Positions 15,763 to 24,204 of a stretch of 32,618 nucleotides of DNA are shown here, in pieces. The stretch comes from Aeromonadales bacterium (lineage in GTDB: Bacteria; Pseudomonadota; Gammaproteobacteria; Enterobacterales; GCA-002770795), in assembly GCA_011322365.1 (NCBI GenBank), contig DRNA01000206.1, positions 1 through 32,618 of the forward strand, read 5' to 3'. A program made the position numbers and the translations under genes. How positions within the stretch are numbered: the first letter of the stretch is position 1; the number at the start of each line of letters is the position of its first letter. Under the pieces are notes generated by a model. The model worked only from the letters and a program-made list of their open reading frames with translations. It did not search any database and was not told where the DNA came from.

Positions 15763-17523
15763 TTAGCCTGGGGTAATATCCCATCGCAACATCATTGCGT
15801 TGTCTTCATGCACGTTATTATGACAATGAATAACATAGCGACCTACAAAATCATCAAATCGATAAAATACTTTTACAACATCATTTGGACCCAGAGTCAT
15901 GACATCTTTTCGAGACTTCAAAACGCCTGTCGGCGCTTTGCCATTCCATTCCAAAATCTGACATTCCTCAAAATGAACATGACATGGATGTGCCCATGAA
16001 CTTCCAGCATTTCTGAAAGTCCAGACTTCTGCTGTTCCCTGCCGGGGTGATGCTGAAATGATGGCAGGATCCATAAATTGTCCATTAATAGTCCAAAGTC
16101 CCATATCATGATCAAAAACCCATTCACGATGGACCAGGGTATCGAGTACATCCTGTGGAGGAATATCGGGCAAGGGACGCAAAGTGTTGGGAACCTGACT
16201 GACATCGACTTCACCACTATCCATCTCTACGACCCTGAATTGCAAAACTTCCATACGGTCATTGCCGCTGAGACGACGGCCTGTGGGACCTTGTCCACTG
16301 TCCTGTTCCATCAGATTAAGTAATTCCAGCGTATCACCCGCTACAAACTGAGAAAAATCAATAATCACGTCATGGCGATTTGCTGGTCCCAAAATAATAC
16401 TGGTAGCTCCCCTGAAAGGTTCTTCCAGCAGATTGCCATCATTGGTAATAACATCAAATGGAATAGCCGTATCCCTGCTCGAAGTACGGTAAAGACCTAG
16501 CTCATAAAATCGAGATGGGCCTCCATCATAAATACGAAACCTATATTTTCTACGTTTCACATTTAAAAAAGGTTGTACTTTCCGGTTAACCGTTATCAAG
16601 TCACCTAAATGACCATCGGTATCAAAAACATTATAAGTTGGATTGCCCTCGGAATTAAATCTAACATCATGCAATATCAAAGAAATATCAAAACCTAAAG
16701 AATTACCATTTCCATCATCACCAAATTGCATATTGCCCGGTAATTTTAATGCTTGAGGGTTCGGATCTGTTTCATCTCCCGAATCAATATCATCATAAAA
16801 TATAGCCATCCCCGATAATCCGGCATAAACATTAGTAGCTGTAAAATCAATCATATGATCGTGATACCAGAGGCTAGCTAATGCTTCGCGGTAATCATTC
16901 CGGGCATAATACATCGCATAATGATGTTCCCAGAATTCACCAGGCATGGCAAAATCCATAGGATATCCATCACTTTCAGATGCAGTATGAGCATTATGAA
17001 GGTGGGTACTAATAGCGGGATAGCCAATAGGCATCTCAACATTATCCGATGTTGGCAGGTCATTGTAGCGTCGAACAAAAACCGGCTCACCATATCGAGC
17101 AACTAACGTAGGACCAGGTGTTGAAACATTACCAGTGGAAGCGTCACTGTACATCCAGGCAAGTGACCCCGAGCCGGCTGTCTTTCCCGCCTGGGCTGGG
17201 GTTAAAGCACTCAGATCTGAATGATAATTCCACACTCCTTCTGTTATATGCTGTTCATAGACTTTCACCGCCTCAAACTCGTCATAGCGTTGATGTCTAT
17301 TAGGATCAATAGGTGGACTGAGTGCTGCTGCACCTATATTATTGAGTTTCGGTGGTATAAATAGCGGTTCGGTATAGGCGCTAACAGGCGGGCTATCCGG
17401 CTCTGAACCAGGACTTCTTATACCTGTTGGCCTACATAACTGGGCACTTGCAGAACCTGCGCCAAAAATAGCAGGCACCCCCAACAACATACCCCCTTTT
17501 AGGATATTACGTCTTTTGATCAT
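15763..17523 (-). CDS. Tat-exported multicopper oxidase (CotA/bilirubin-oxidase type)
   Basis: A 586-residue periplasmic oxidase that takes electrons from a metal or phenolic substrate and reduces O2 to water. The N-terminus KRRNILKGGMLLGVPAIFGAG is a twin-arginine signal with predicted cleavage at SASA|QLCRPTG. The four copper-ligand motifs are intact: THLHNAH, WYHDHM, WAHPCHVHF and HCHNNVHEDNAMM. The last resembles the HCHxxxHEDxDMM motif of CotA and bilirubin oxidase and includes the axial Met. The track start 23 codons upstream overlaps the promoter. The ATG at 17521-17523 has a very strong GGAGGAGG site. Substrate (Cu(I), Mn(II) or phenolics) cannot be told from sequence. It is the first gene of its unit. 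Confidence 0.95.
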   Translation of the reverse strand: MIKRRNILKGGMLLGVPAIFGAGSASAQLCRPTGIRSPGSEPDSPPVSAYTEPLFIPPKLNNIGAAALSPPIDPNRHQRYDEFEAVKVYEQHITEGVWNYHSDLSALTPAQAGKTAGSGSLAWMYSDASTGNVSTPGPTLVARYGEPVFVRRYNDLPTSDNVEMPIGYPAISTHLHNAHTASESDGYPMDFAMPGEFWEHHYAMYYARNDYREALASLWYHDHMIDFTATNVYAGLSGMAIFYDDIDSGDETDPNPQALKLPGNMQFGDDGNGNSLGFDISLILHDVRFNSEGNPTYNVFDTDGHLGDLITVNRKVQPFLNVKRRKYRFRIYDGGPSRFYELGLYRTSSRDTAIPFDVITNDGNLLEEPFRGATSIILGPANRHDVIIDFSQFVAGDTLELLNLMEQDSGQGPTGRRLSGNDRMEVLQFRVVEMDSGEVDVSQVPNTLRPLPDIPPQDVLDTLVHREWVFDHDMGLWTINGQFMDPAIISASPRQGTAEVWTFRNAGSSWAHPCHVHFEECQILEWNGKAPTGVLKSRKDVMTLGPNDVVKVFYRFDDFVGRYVIHCHNNVHEDNAMMLRWDITPG

Positions 17524-17563
17524 GAACCCCTCCTCCTGAAAATTCCTCTTCATAATCGAGGAC

Positions 17564-17592
17564 ACTATAGACGAAACCATTTTATTATGCAA
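17564..17592 (-). promoter_or_regulatory. Sigma-70 type promoter of the multicopper oxidase unit
   Basis: On the minus strand TTGCAT (17587-17592), a 17-base spacer and TATAGT (17564-17569) lie 40 bases before the start codon. The sequence is close to consensus with ideal spacing. No recognisable copper-regulator operator (MerR-type dyad) is embedded in the spacer. Confidence 0.6.
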
Positions 17593-17848
17593 TTTTCAGA
17601 TTAAACTGATGCAAAAGTAGGGTTTGTTAATATGCTTTTAATAATTAGATTCATTCTGGTGCAGGTGATTGCCAGAGGCTTTCTTAATTTATCTTCAATA
17701 GAATTCTCTTACAAAAATTGGGCACGACTCTCCAATATAAGTAACTACTGTAAGGCAATATTCTTTTTACATTAAAATAATTAATGGTAGAGCCAGAGAA
17801 GAGAATAACATCATTAATTAATGAGTCACCAACTGGCTCTGACTTCAA
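17593..17848. other. Intergenic stretch without a recognised gene
   Basis: Together with the promoter region this forms a 325-base gap between the multicopper oxidase and the CDF gene. It is AT-rich and no RNA gene was recognised. Near the CDF 3' end AGAGCCAG (17789-17796) and CTGGCTCT (17833-17840) form an 8-bp inverted repeat around a 36-base loop containing the palindrome ATTAATTAAT. No T-run follows on either strand, so it is not called as a terminator. Confidence 0.5.
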
Positions 17849-18757
17849 TTAATCTTTAATATCCGGTTCAAAAAAGCTCCAGGTGATCTGCGGGAATTCC
17901 TCTCTGAGTTTTTTTTCAATAGTATTAATATTTTCAATCAATTTTATTTCACTACCTGTTGCTTTCATTCTCGCTTTTATCGCCACCATTACATCCGTTC
18001 CCATTTGAAGGGTAATTATATTGTATAATTTATCCAACTCAGGTTGCTGGTTTAAAAATTGCTGCATTTTTTCTTTCTGTTTTTTTTCAATACCCTGTCC
18101 AATTAATAATGCTTTAACTTCAATGCCAACTAATAGCGCAATAATAAATAATAGAATACCAATTGAGATAGTTCCGATGGCATCATAAAGCGGATTACCT
18201 GTAATCATCGTCAGCACAATTGCACTACTCGCAAGAACTAAACCAATTAATGCAGCCAGATCTTCACCAAATACTACAATCAACTCACTCTGTCTTGATT
18301 CTCTAAACCACCTCCATAAGCTATCCTTTCCTCTGACCTTATTAATTTCTCGTACACACCCGAGAAAAGATAGACCTTCCGCTACTATTGAAAATCCCAA
18401 CACACCAAGCGCAACCCAGGGATAACTTAAAGCTGAAGGATTATGTAGCTTATGCCAACCTTCATAGATTGAAAACAAACCACCCATACTGAAAAGTAAT
18501 AAAGCTACAATAAATGACCAGAAATAAATCTCTTTTCCAAACCCCAGCGGAAAATCTTCATTGGGTGGTTTTTTAGCCGACTTCATGCCCCAAAGCAATA
18601 AAATCTGATTACCCGTATCGGCTGTAGAATGAATAGCTTCTGCCAGCATTGCCCCTGAATGGGTGAAAATAGCAGCAACTGCTTTAGCTACAGCAATAGC
18701 AAAATTAGCTGACAGTGCATAGATAACCGATCTAACAGAATTCGCTTTGGAAGACAT
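17849..18757 (-). CDS. CDF-family divalent cation efflux transporter
   Basis: A 302-residue cation diffusion facilitator, a proton-coupled exporter of Zn, Fe, Mn or similar ions. Several membrane segments are visible between residues 10 and 215. The metal-site motif HSTAD lies in TM2 near residue 43, and TM5 carries FGEDLAALIGLVLA. A cytoplasmic C-terminal domain follows with a beta-alpha-beta pattern (ITLQMGTDVMVAIKARM). The family resemblance is to the ZnT9/SLC30A9-like branch, in which the TM5 site differs from classical zinc CDFs. It is transcribed in the same direction as the copper island but separated from it by 325 bases. The substrate is not predictable from sequence alone. Confidence 0.9.
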   Translation of the reverse strand: MSSKANSVRSVIYALSANFAIAVAKAVAAIFTHSGAMLAEAIHSTADTGNQILLLWGMKSAKKPPNEDFPLGFGKEIYFWSFIVALLLFSMGGLFSIYEGWHKLHNPSALSYPWVALGVLGFSIVAEGLSFLGCVREINKVRGKDSLWRWFRESRQSELIVVFGEDLAALIGLVLASSAIVLTMITGNPLYDAIGTISIGILLFIIALLVGIEVKALLIGQGIEKKQKEKMQQFLNQQPELDKLYNIITLQMGTDVMVAIKARMKATGSEIKLIENINTIEKKLREEFPQITWSFFEPDIKD

Positions 18758-18802
18758 TTTATTTCTTAATTGTGAACACTACCCTATAATTTGAATTATT
18801 CT

Positions 18803-18819
18803 GGCTTGCAGGTCAAGCC
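18803..18819. promoter_or_regulatory. Inverted repeat in the divergent intergenic region
   Basis: GGCTTG-CAGGT-CAAGCC is a 6-bp perfect dyad midway between the divergently transcribed CDF transporter and the membrane-protein gene. It could be an operator or a small hairpin. No adjacent T-run is present, so a terminator is unlikely. Confidence 0.3.
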
Positions 18820-18875
18820 TATTTCCATTTATGCTGTTATAAATTTATTATCACCCAGTTCATTCAGGAGAGTTT

Positions 18876-19505
18876 GTGCAGATTCTATATCCATTGCTTA
18901 TTCTCTTGCTGGTGTTAACGTTATTGTTTAGTTTTATGGGGTTGAGAAGCCTTCGTAAAAGACGCCCCGTTAAAGCCAGTGTTCAACTGTTGGTTAGCCT
19001 ATGTCTGGGACTGCTCATGTTCAGCAGTGGCTTACTCATTTTTTCAACCTATGGCTATCAACAACTCACCTATGAAGAACCAATCGCTATCATTGAAGTC
19101 AGCAGGCTAAAGGGTTCTCATTTTAGTGCTAAAATCACTTTTCCACATCAACGTATTCTACAATTTCAACTTTCAGGTGATGAAGTATATGTGGATGCAC
19201 GAATTTTAAAATGGCACCACTGGGCCAATTTATTGGGTTTCCATACGCTTTATAAACTGGATAGAATAGGGGGACGATATCTGAATTATGAAGATGAAGT
19301 CAATAAAAAACGCTCTGTTTATACTTTACAATTGAGTAGAAACACTGATTTATATGATTTGAGAAAAAAATATCCAGCCATGCAATGGCTGGTTGATGCA
19401 CAATATGGAAGCGCCGCTTTTATACCCGTTCAATCCGGACAGCGTTTCCAACTGTCAGTATCCAATAGTGGTTTAATTTTACGACAACTGGATGGCCCCC
19501 ACTGA
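18876..19505 (+). CDS. Conserved membrane-anchored protein of unknown function
   Basis: A 209-residue protein with two N-terminal membrane helices (about residues 4-22 and 38-60). A soluble part follows that is probably beta-rich (PIAIIEVSRLKGSHFSAKITF, FQLSGDEVYVDARIL) and ends in LILRQLDGPH. I recall similar proteins annotated loosely as cation/multidrug efflux pump, but nothing here supports a pump. The start is GTG at 18876 with an AGGAG site 5 bases upstream. It overlaps the acyltransferase reading frame by 14 bases if that ORF starts at its first ATG. It is divergent from the CDF gene. Confidence 0.7.
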   Translation: MQILYPLLILLLVLTLLFSFMGLRSLRKRRPVKASVQLLVSLCLGLLMFSSGLLIFSTYGYQQLTYEEPIAIIEVSRLKGSHFSAKITFPHQRILQFQLSGDEVYVDARILKWHHWANLLGFHTLYKLDRIGGRYLNYEDEVNKKRSVYTLQLSRNTDLYDLRKKYPAMQWLVDAQYGSAAFIPVQSGQRFQLSVSNSGLILRQLDGPH

Positions 19506-20490
19506 ATTTCACATATTTTTGTTTTCCAGAAGCCTATCCGAGTGTAAAATCACACTATCTTCTTCAAGTATAGCGATAATCCATTTGCCCAAAGAATTAC
19601 AACGAGTCTACTGGAAACCTGCAAACTGGCCAGTTCTTTTCGGGTTGGGTCTTCTGCATCTGCTCAGTTTTCTGCCCTTGCGGGTATTACGACGTATTGG
19701 ACGATCAGTTGGTCGTCTGCTTTATAAAGTTTCCCGGCGGCGGCGTCATATTGCCAGGGTTAATTTACAGTTATGTTTTCCAGACATGAGCCCTGAGAAG
19801 CGTCAACAACTCCTTGTTGAAGTCTTTGAAAATACTGGTATGGGATTACTTGAACTTGCCTGGTGCTGGTACGCCTCTATTCCCAGGCTTGAAAAATCAT
19901 TTGATATTCATGGTCTGGAACATATCCGTAAAGCACAGCAACAGGGTCATGGCGTTCTACTTCTGAGCTTTCATCTCACCAGTCTGGAACTAGGTGGTAC
20001 CATGCTTGCAACCCGACAGAAAGACATTATTGCCATGTATCGACCCCACAAAAACCCGATATTTGAACATGCCATGACATCGGGCCGGGCACGAGTTCTC
20101 GAACCAGTTGACCGGGCCGATATTCGAAAGGTTGTTAGTGTCTTAAAAAAGAAAAAGGTGGTCTGGTATGCAGCCGATCAAAACTACGGTATAAAACAGG
20201 GAGTATTTGTGCCATTTTTTGGTATCCCTGCCGCCACCATCACCGCCACCAGCTGGTTTGCAAAAAAAGGCAATGCCATCGTTATCCCCATGACACATCG
20301 TCGCTCTGAAAAGGGTATGGATATTAGCATTCATCCTCCTCTTGAAAACTTTCCTTCAGGTGACGATACTCAGGATGCGGCCACCAATATGGCTTTTCTG
20401 GAAAATTATCTTAAACAATATCCTGCGGATTATATGTGGGTTCATAGACGGTTTAAAACACGTCCAGAAGGCGAAAGTGGTGTTTACTGA
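19492..20490 (+). CDS. LpxL/HtrB-type lipid A acyltransferase
   Basis: Adds a secondary acyl chain (lauroyl- or myristoyl-type) to a lipid A precursor at the inner membrane. The protein has a hydrophobic N-terminal anchor (WPVLFGLGLLHLLSFLPLRVL), then VNLQLCFPDMSPEKRQQLL, the catalytic H-x4-E motif SFHLTSLELGG near residue 158, YRPHKNP, ADQNYGIKQGVFVPFFGIPA and the C-terminal YMWVHRRFKTRPEGE. The start is unsure. The first ATG has no clear ribosome site, and a TTG at about residue 32 (LPKELQRVYW) would give an N-terminus more like other LpxL proteins. MsbA, which flips its product, is the next gene. Confidence 0.92.
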   Translation: MAPTEFHIFLFSRSLSECKITLSSSSIAIIHLPKELQRVYWKPANWPVLFGLGLLHLLSFLPLRVLRRIGRSVGRLLYKVSRRRRHIARVNLQLCFPDMSPEKRQQLLVEVFENTGMGLLELAWCWYASIPRLEKSFDIHGLEHIRKAQQQGHGVLLLSFHLTSLELGGTMLATRQKDIIAMYRPHKNPIFEHAMTSGRARVLEPVDRADIRKVVSVLKKKKVVWYAADQNYGIKQGVFVPFFGIPAATITATSWFAKKGNAIVIPMTHRRSEKGMDISIHPPLENFPSGDDTQDAATNMAFLENYLKQYPADYMWVHRRFKTRPEGESGVY

Positions 20491-20685
20491 CCATTAATGG
20501 TTTTAAAGCTTTATATTGTACAACTACAGTTTAAAGACTTCACTATTAATTGATTGTGTCCTTTATGGTAATATCACACAACAAAATGTGCATGAAATAT
20601 TAGCATGCATGAATGCAGTTGAATTTAAGACCATAAATCCATGAATCATTTTAATCAACAAAAAAACGCACGAGGTTTATGCTAA

Positions 20686-22449
20686 GTGTCTGAGGATAAA
20701 TTACAGGGCGCTTCAGCTTCCCAAACTTATAAAAGATTGTTTGCTTTTACCAGAAAATATCTGCTGGCATTTGTTGTTGCCATTTTTGCAAATCTGGTTT
20801 ATGCAGTTATTGATGGGGTTTTTATTGAAGCTATGGCTCCCCTCATTGATGAAGGCCTTTTTAAAAAGGATTCCAGTTTTTTAATCATCGCACCAGTTTT
20901 TGTTATTACTCTGGTTGCAGTTAGAAGTATTGCTTCTTTTGTATCGGGTTACCTGATGGGCTGGGTTGGACAGAATGTCGTTGCTGACCTCAGGCAAAAA
21001 GTGTTTGCAAAATACATGCAACTTCCGGCCAGCTATTTTGATACACATGTCAGTGGCGATATGGTTTCAAAGTTAACCTTCAATGCTGAAAAAGTTGCCA
21101 TTACCGCAACCAATGCTATTACCGTCATAGTCAGGGAAAGTGGTTTTCTGATTTATGTATTAATCTCCATGTTGATGAAAAGCGTCTTTCTCACATTGCT
21201 TTATCTTATCTCACTTCCATTGATTGCGATTGTAGTTCGAGCTGCAACAGTCCGCTTTAAAGATGCCAGTAGCAGTATGCAGGATGCTATGGGTGATATA
21301 ACAAACATATCATCTGAAGCAATTAGTGGCTATCGTACTGTCAAGGTTCATAATGGTCAGCAACAAATTAGCAGTATTTTCAATGGTGCGGTACGACAAT
21401 TCAGAAATAAATTTATGAAGTTGGTCGCCACCAAAAATGCCAGCAGTCCCCTAGTGCAATTTTTTGCAGCCACGGGATTATCTGTTGTACTTTATTTTTC
21501 TTTAAGTGAAGTTCAATCAGGAAAATTAACTGCAGGAACATTTACCGCCATGGTGTTTTTTATGATGGCAATATTACGTCCATTGAAGCAACTCACATCA
21601 ATCAATAGCCAGATCCAAAGTGGCCTCATCGCAGCTAAAAGTTTATTCGATGTGCTTGATCTTGAAAATGAAAAAGACGAAGGCACAAAAATGTTAGAAA
21701 ATTTTAAAGGTTACATTCGTCTGAAAAATGTATCTTTGCAATTTCCCTCCCGCTCAGAAAAAGCCATAGATAATTTTAGTTTCACTTGCCAGCCCGGACA
21801 AATTATTGCCATTGTAGGGAGTTCAGGAAGTGGTAAAAGCACATTATTAAATGTCATGATGAGTCTGTATCAGCCAAGTTCAGGTACTATTTATTATGAT
21901 GACATCCCATTAAAAGAAATATCATTAACTTCATTACGAGAAAATATTGCCCTGGTTTCTCAACATGTTACTCTTTTTAACGATTCTATAAAAAATAATT
22001 TAACCTTTGGCTTAACTCGTGAAGTTGACGATAACGAAATCATTAATGCTTTAGAAAAAGCCCATGCTTTGGAGTTTGTTAATCGTCTCCCACTTGGAGT
22101 CGATACACGGGTAGGTGACGGGCAATCTACTCTATCTGGTGGACAACGTCAGCGTCTGGCCATTGCCAGGGCTATTTTACGTGATAGTCCTCTGTTATTT
22201 TTAGATGAGGCCACTTCAGCTCTGGACAGTGAGTCTGAAGAAAAAATTCAAGCGGGACTGGAAGAAGTGATGGTGAACAAAACCACCTTTGTTGTGGCCC
22301 ATCGTTTATCAACAATTCGTCATGCAGACATTATCATTGTCATGGATGAAGGACGGTTAATTGAACAGGGCAGCCATGATGAACTCATCTCAAAACAGGG
22401 CGCTTATGCCAGATTGTATGAATTACAATTTGGAAAAAAAAATAATTAA
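20686..22449 (+). CDS. msbA: Lipid A core flippase, ABC transporter
   Basis: Flips lipid A-core from the inner to the outer leaflet of the inner membrane. The 587 residues form one fused half-transporter: a six-helix domain (about 1-320) and a nucleotide-binding domain with Walker A GSSGSGKST, Q-loop LVSQHVTLFND, signature LSGGQRQR, Walker B LLFLDEATSALD and the switch VVAHRLST. Length and order match MsbA. The start is GTG at 20686 with GAGG about 10 bases upstream. A nearby ATG is out of frame with an early stop. The 195-base gap upstream contains no recognised gene. Position between lpxL-type and glycosyltransferase genes supports MsbA over other ABC exporters. Confidence 0.92.
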   Translation: MSEDKLQGASASQTYKRLFAFTRKYLLAFVVAIFANLVYAVIDGVFIEAMAPLIDEGLFKKDSSFLIIAPVFVITLVAVRSIASFVSGYLMGWVGQNVVADLRQKVFAKYMQLPASYFDTHVSGDMVSKLTFNAEKVAITATNAITVIVRESGFLIYVLISMLMKSVFLTLLYLISLPLIAIVVRAATVRFKDASSSMQDAMGDITNISSEAISGYRTVKVHNGQQQISSIFNGAVRQFRNKFMKLVATKNASSPLVQFFAATGLSVVLYFSLSEVQSGKLTAGTFTAMVFFMMAILRPLKQLTSINSQIQSGLIAAKSLFDVLDLENEKDEGTKMLENFKGYIRLKNVSLQFPSRSEKAIDNFSFTCQPGQIIAIVGSSGSGKSTLLNVMMSLYQPSSGTIYYDDIPLKEISLTSLRENIALVSQHVTLFNDSIKNNLTFGLTREVDDNEIINALEKAHALEFVNRLPLGVDTRVGDGQSTLSGGQRQRLAIARAILRDSPLLFLDEATSALDSESEEKIQAGLEEVMVNKTTFVVAHRLSTIRHADIIIVMDEGRLIEQGSHDELISKQGAYARLYELQFGKKNN

Positions 22450-22464
22450 GGATGGAGAAACTAA

Positions 22465-23184
22465 ATGCCCTGCCCATCGTGTGAAAGTAAACTGGAAAAA
22501 CCTTTTGGTGAAAAAAACAGCTATCACTTAACTTGCTGTCAGAATTGTGGTTTGATTTATGTTGAAAATATGCCTTCGAATGAAGTGTTACACGATTTTT
22601 ATCAAAATTATCACAAAACATCACAATATACCGCCAAACTTGATTCAAAATTACGTCGAGCAAAAAAACGCATTAAATGTATAAAAAAATATACTCAAGG
22701 TAAACGATTTATTGATGTTGGATGTAATGCTGGTTTCGCCGTTGAAGCCGCCAGAATATGTGGTTTTGATGCCCAGGGTGTGGATGTTGATGGAAAAACA
22801 ATCGCTCTGGCTAAAAAGTTTTTTCCCGAGGCCTGTTATCAGTCTAAAAGCATTCAGAAAATTGCTGCTGAGGGACAACAGTTTGATCTGATCTATTGTA
22901 GTGAAGTCCTTGAGCATTTACCCAGCCTGCATGATTTTGTCAAGGCTCTTTATGACGGATTAGATAAAAATGGTGTGTTGTATTTAACCACTCCAGATAT
23001 TGGGCACTACTCTTTACCAGGTAACACTGAAAAACTGCTAAAATGGGATGCGGTAAGACCACCAGAACATTTATATTATTTTTCAAGAAAATCCTTGCAG
23101 TATCTCTTTTTACAAGCTGGTTTTAGCAAACTTAAATTTCAATTCAACTTTAAACCCACACTAAAATTACTCGCCTGGAAATAA
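22465..23184 (+). CDS. Class I SAM-dependent methyltransferase with N-terminal zinc ribbon
   Basis: A 239-residue protein. Residues 1-32 hold a zinc-ribbon-like CPSCESKLE...CCQNCGLIYVEN. A Rossmann methyltransferase domain follows with the SAM-binding FIDVGCNAGFAVEAA near residue 78, the acidic GVDVD and the post-motif SEVLEHLPSLHDF. Proteins of this shape occur in sugar and polysaccharide clusters, and a sugar or glycan acceptor is the simplest guess here. It begins 15 bases after msbA with a GGATGGAG site. Its last 18 bases overlap the 3' end of the convergent ELM1-type gene. Confidence 0.85.
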   Translation: MPCPSCESKLEKPFGEKNSYHLTCCQNCGLIYVENMPSNEVLHDFYQNYHKTSQYTAKLDSKLRRAKKRIKCIKKYTQGKRFIDVGCNAGFAVEAARICGFDAQGVDVDGKTIALAKKFFPEACYQSKSIQKIAAEGQQFDLIYCSEVLEHLPSLHDFVKALYDGLDKNGVLYLTTPDIGHYSLPGNTEKLLKWDAVRPPEHLYYFSRKSLQYLFLQAGFSKLKFQFNFKPTLKLLAWK

Positions 23185-24204
23185 TGGATACTTTCTTAAT
23201 TCCTCCGCCAGGACCTGATAACTCTGAGATACTTTATCCTTCATCAAAGCATTATTGTACAAATACATACAATCAGTATTAATGCTCGTCTTCAGATCTT
23301 CAATATTAATCAAGCTCAATAATTGCTCTGACTTTAAATTATCCAGAGCATTCATATAACGTTTAGTCATATGATGTTTTCCTGGAAGAATGGCAATGGT
23401 TTGACTACAGCTGGAAATCGACTCCGTCAGCATTGACATACTATCTACTGTACAAAATACCAGACTTGCTCGTCCAAGAAAAGCCTGCATTACTTTCTCA
23501 GGGTGATGGTTATACCAGACAGCAGCTTCCAGAATATCTGACGGTATTTTTGTTTTTAACAATTTTTCATTTTCAAGACCGGTTCGACGAGAGGTAGTCA
23601 GTAGCCACTTGATATTAAATTGTTCTGAAAAATACTTCATGGCATCCGCTATTAACTGCCAGTCATCTTCAGTGTATTCACATCGTGCCCCATTACCACC
23701 AATAATCATTAACCATATTTTCTCATCCTCATCCTTTCCGAAATAATTTTTAGCGGCTTCCCTGGTACTTTTTAATGTTGTAAGACAGGGAGCAAAGGGC
23801 ATAATAATATTATTACCCACATTAACAGGCTCCAATGTCATAACCACTGTAAATAAAGATGCCTTTAATTTTCGCAATGAACCAATGAAAATATTATGAA
23901 TATTGAGATTTTTGGCCAGCTCAGCATTTAAAAATGATGTATTCCCTCCAGCAGAAATAATTAAATCATAGGTTCCATTAATCCCTGGATTGCCATAAGC
24001 GAAACGAATAATAAAATATAATCTTACTAGCTCATTATTTAATATCACCCTTAACAAAATTCGCATCCAGCGGTACTTTAGGGTAATAACTTTTTCATCA
24101 ATCTGTATATTTGCTTCATAGACTATCTCTGACAAATGTTGAATTAGACCCTTAGCCTGATTGACATGCCCAGGCACACCGTCACTTAGCAGCAATATTC
24201 TCAT
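23167..24204 (-). CDS. ELM1-family protein (first paralogue), putative glycosyltransferase
   Basis: A 345-residue protein of the mitochondrial fission ELM1 family (PF06258), whose bacterial members look like GT-B glycosyltransferases. Visible family features are LLLSDGVPGHVNQAKGL at the N-terminus, DLIISAGGNTSFLNAELAK, WLMIIGGNGARCEYTEDDW, WLLTTSRRTG and the C-terminal FCTVDSMSMLTESISS. It is the last gene of the minus-strand glycan operon and starts 4 bases inside the end of the upstream GT4 gene. Its 3' end overlaps the methyltransferase gene on the opposite strand. The sugar donor and acceptor are unknown. Confidence 0.8.
   Translation of the reverse strand: MRILLLSDGVPGHVNQAKGLIQHLSEIVYEANIQIDEKVITLKYRWMRILLRVILNNELVRLYFIIRFAYGNPGINGTYDLIISAGGNTSFLNAELAKNLNIHNIFIGSLRKLKASLFTVVMTLEPVNVGNNIIMPFAPCLTTLKSTREAAKNYFGKDEDEKIWLMIIGGNGARCEYTEDDWQLIADAMKYFSEQFNIKWLLTTSRRTGLENEKLLKTKIPSDILEAAVWYNHHPEKVMQAFLGRASLVFCTVDSMSMLTESISSCSQTIAILPGKHHMTKRYMNALDNLKSEQLLSLINIEDLKTSINTDCMYLYNNALMKDKVSQSYQVLAEELRKYPLFPGE

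Noticed and set aside
17524-17592. Upstream extension of the multicopper oxidase ORF (MHNKMVSSIV...)
   Set aside because: It overlaps a well-formed promoter, and the internal ATG at 17523 has a far better ribosome site and a proper Tat signal.
17789-17840. Inverted repeat AGAGCCAG/CTGGCTCT after the CDF gene as a terminator
   Set aside because: The loop is 36 bases and no T-run follows on either strand.
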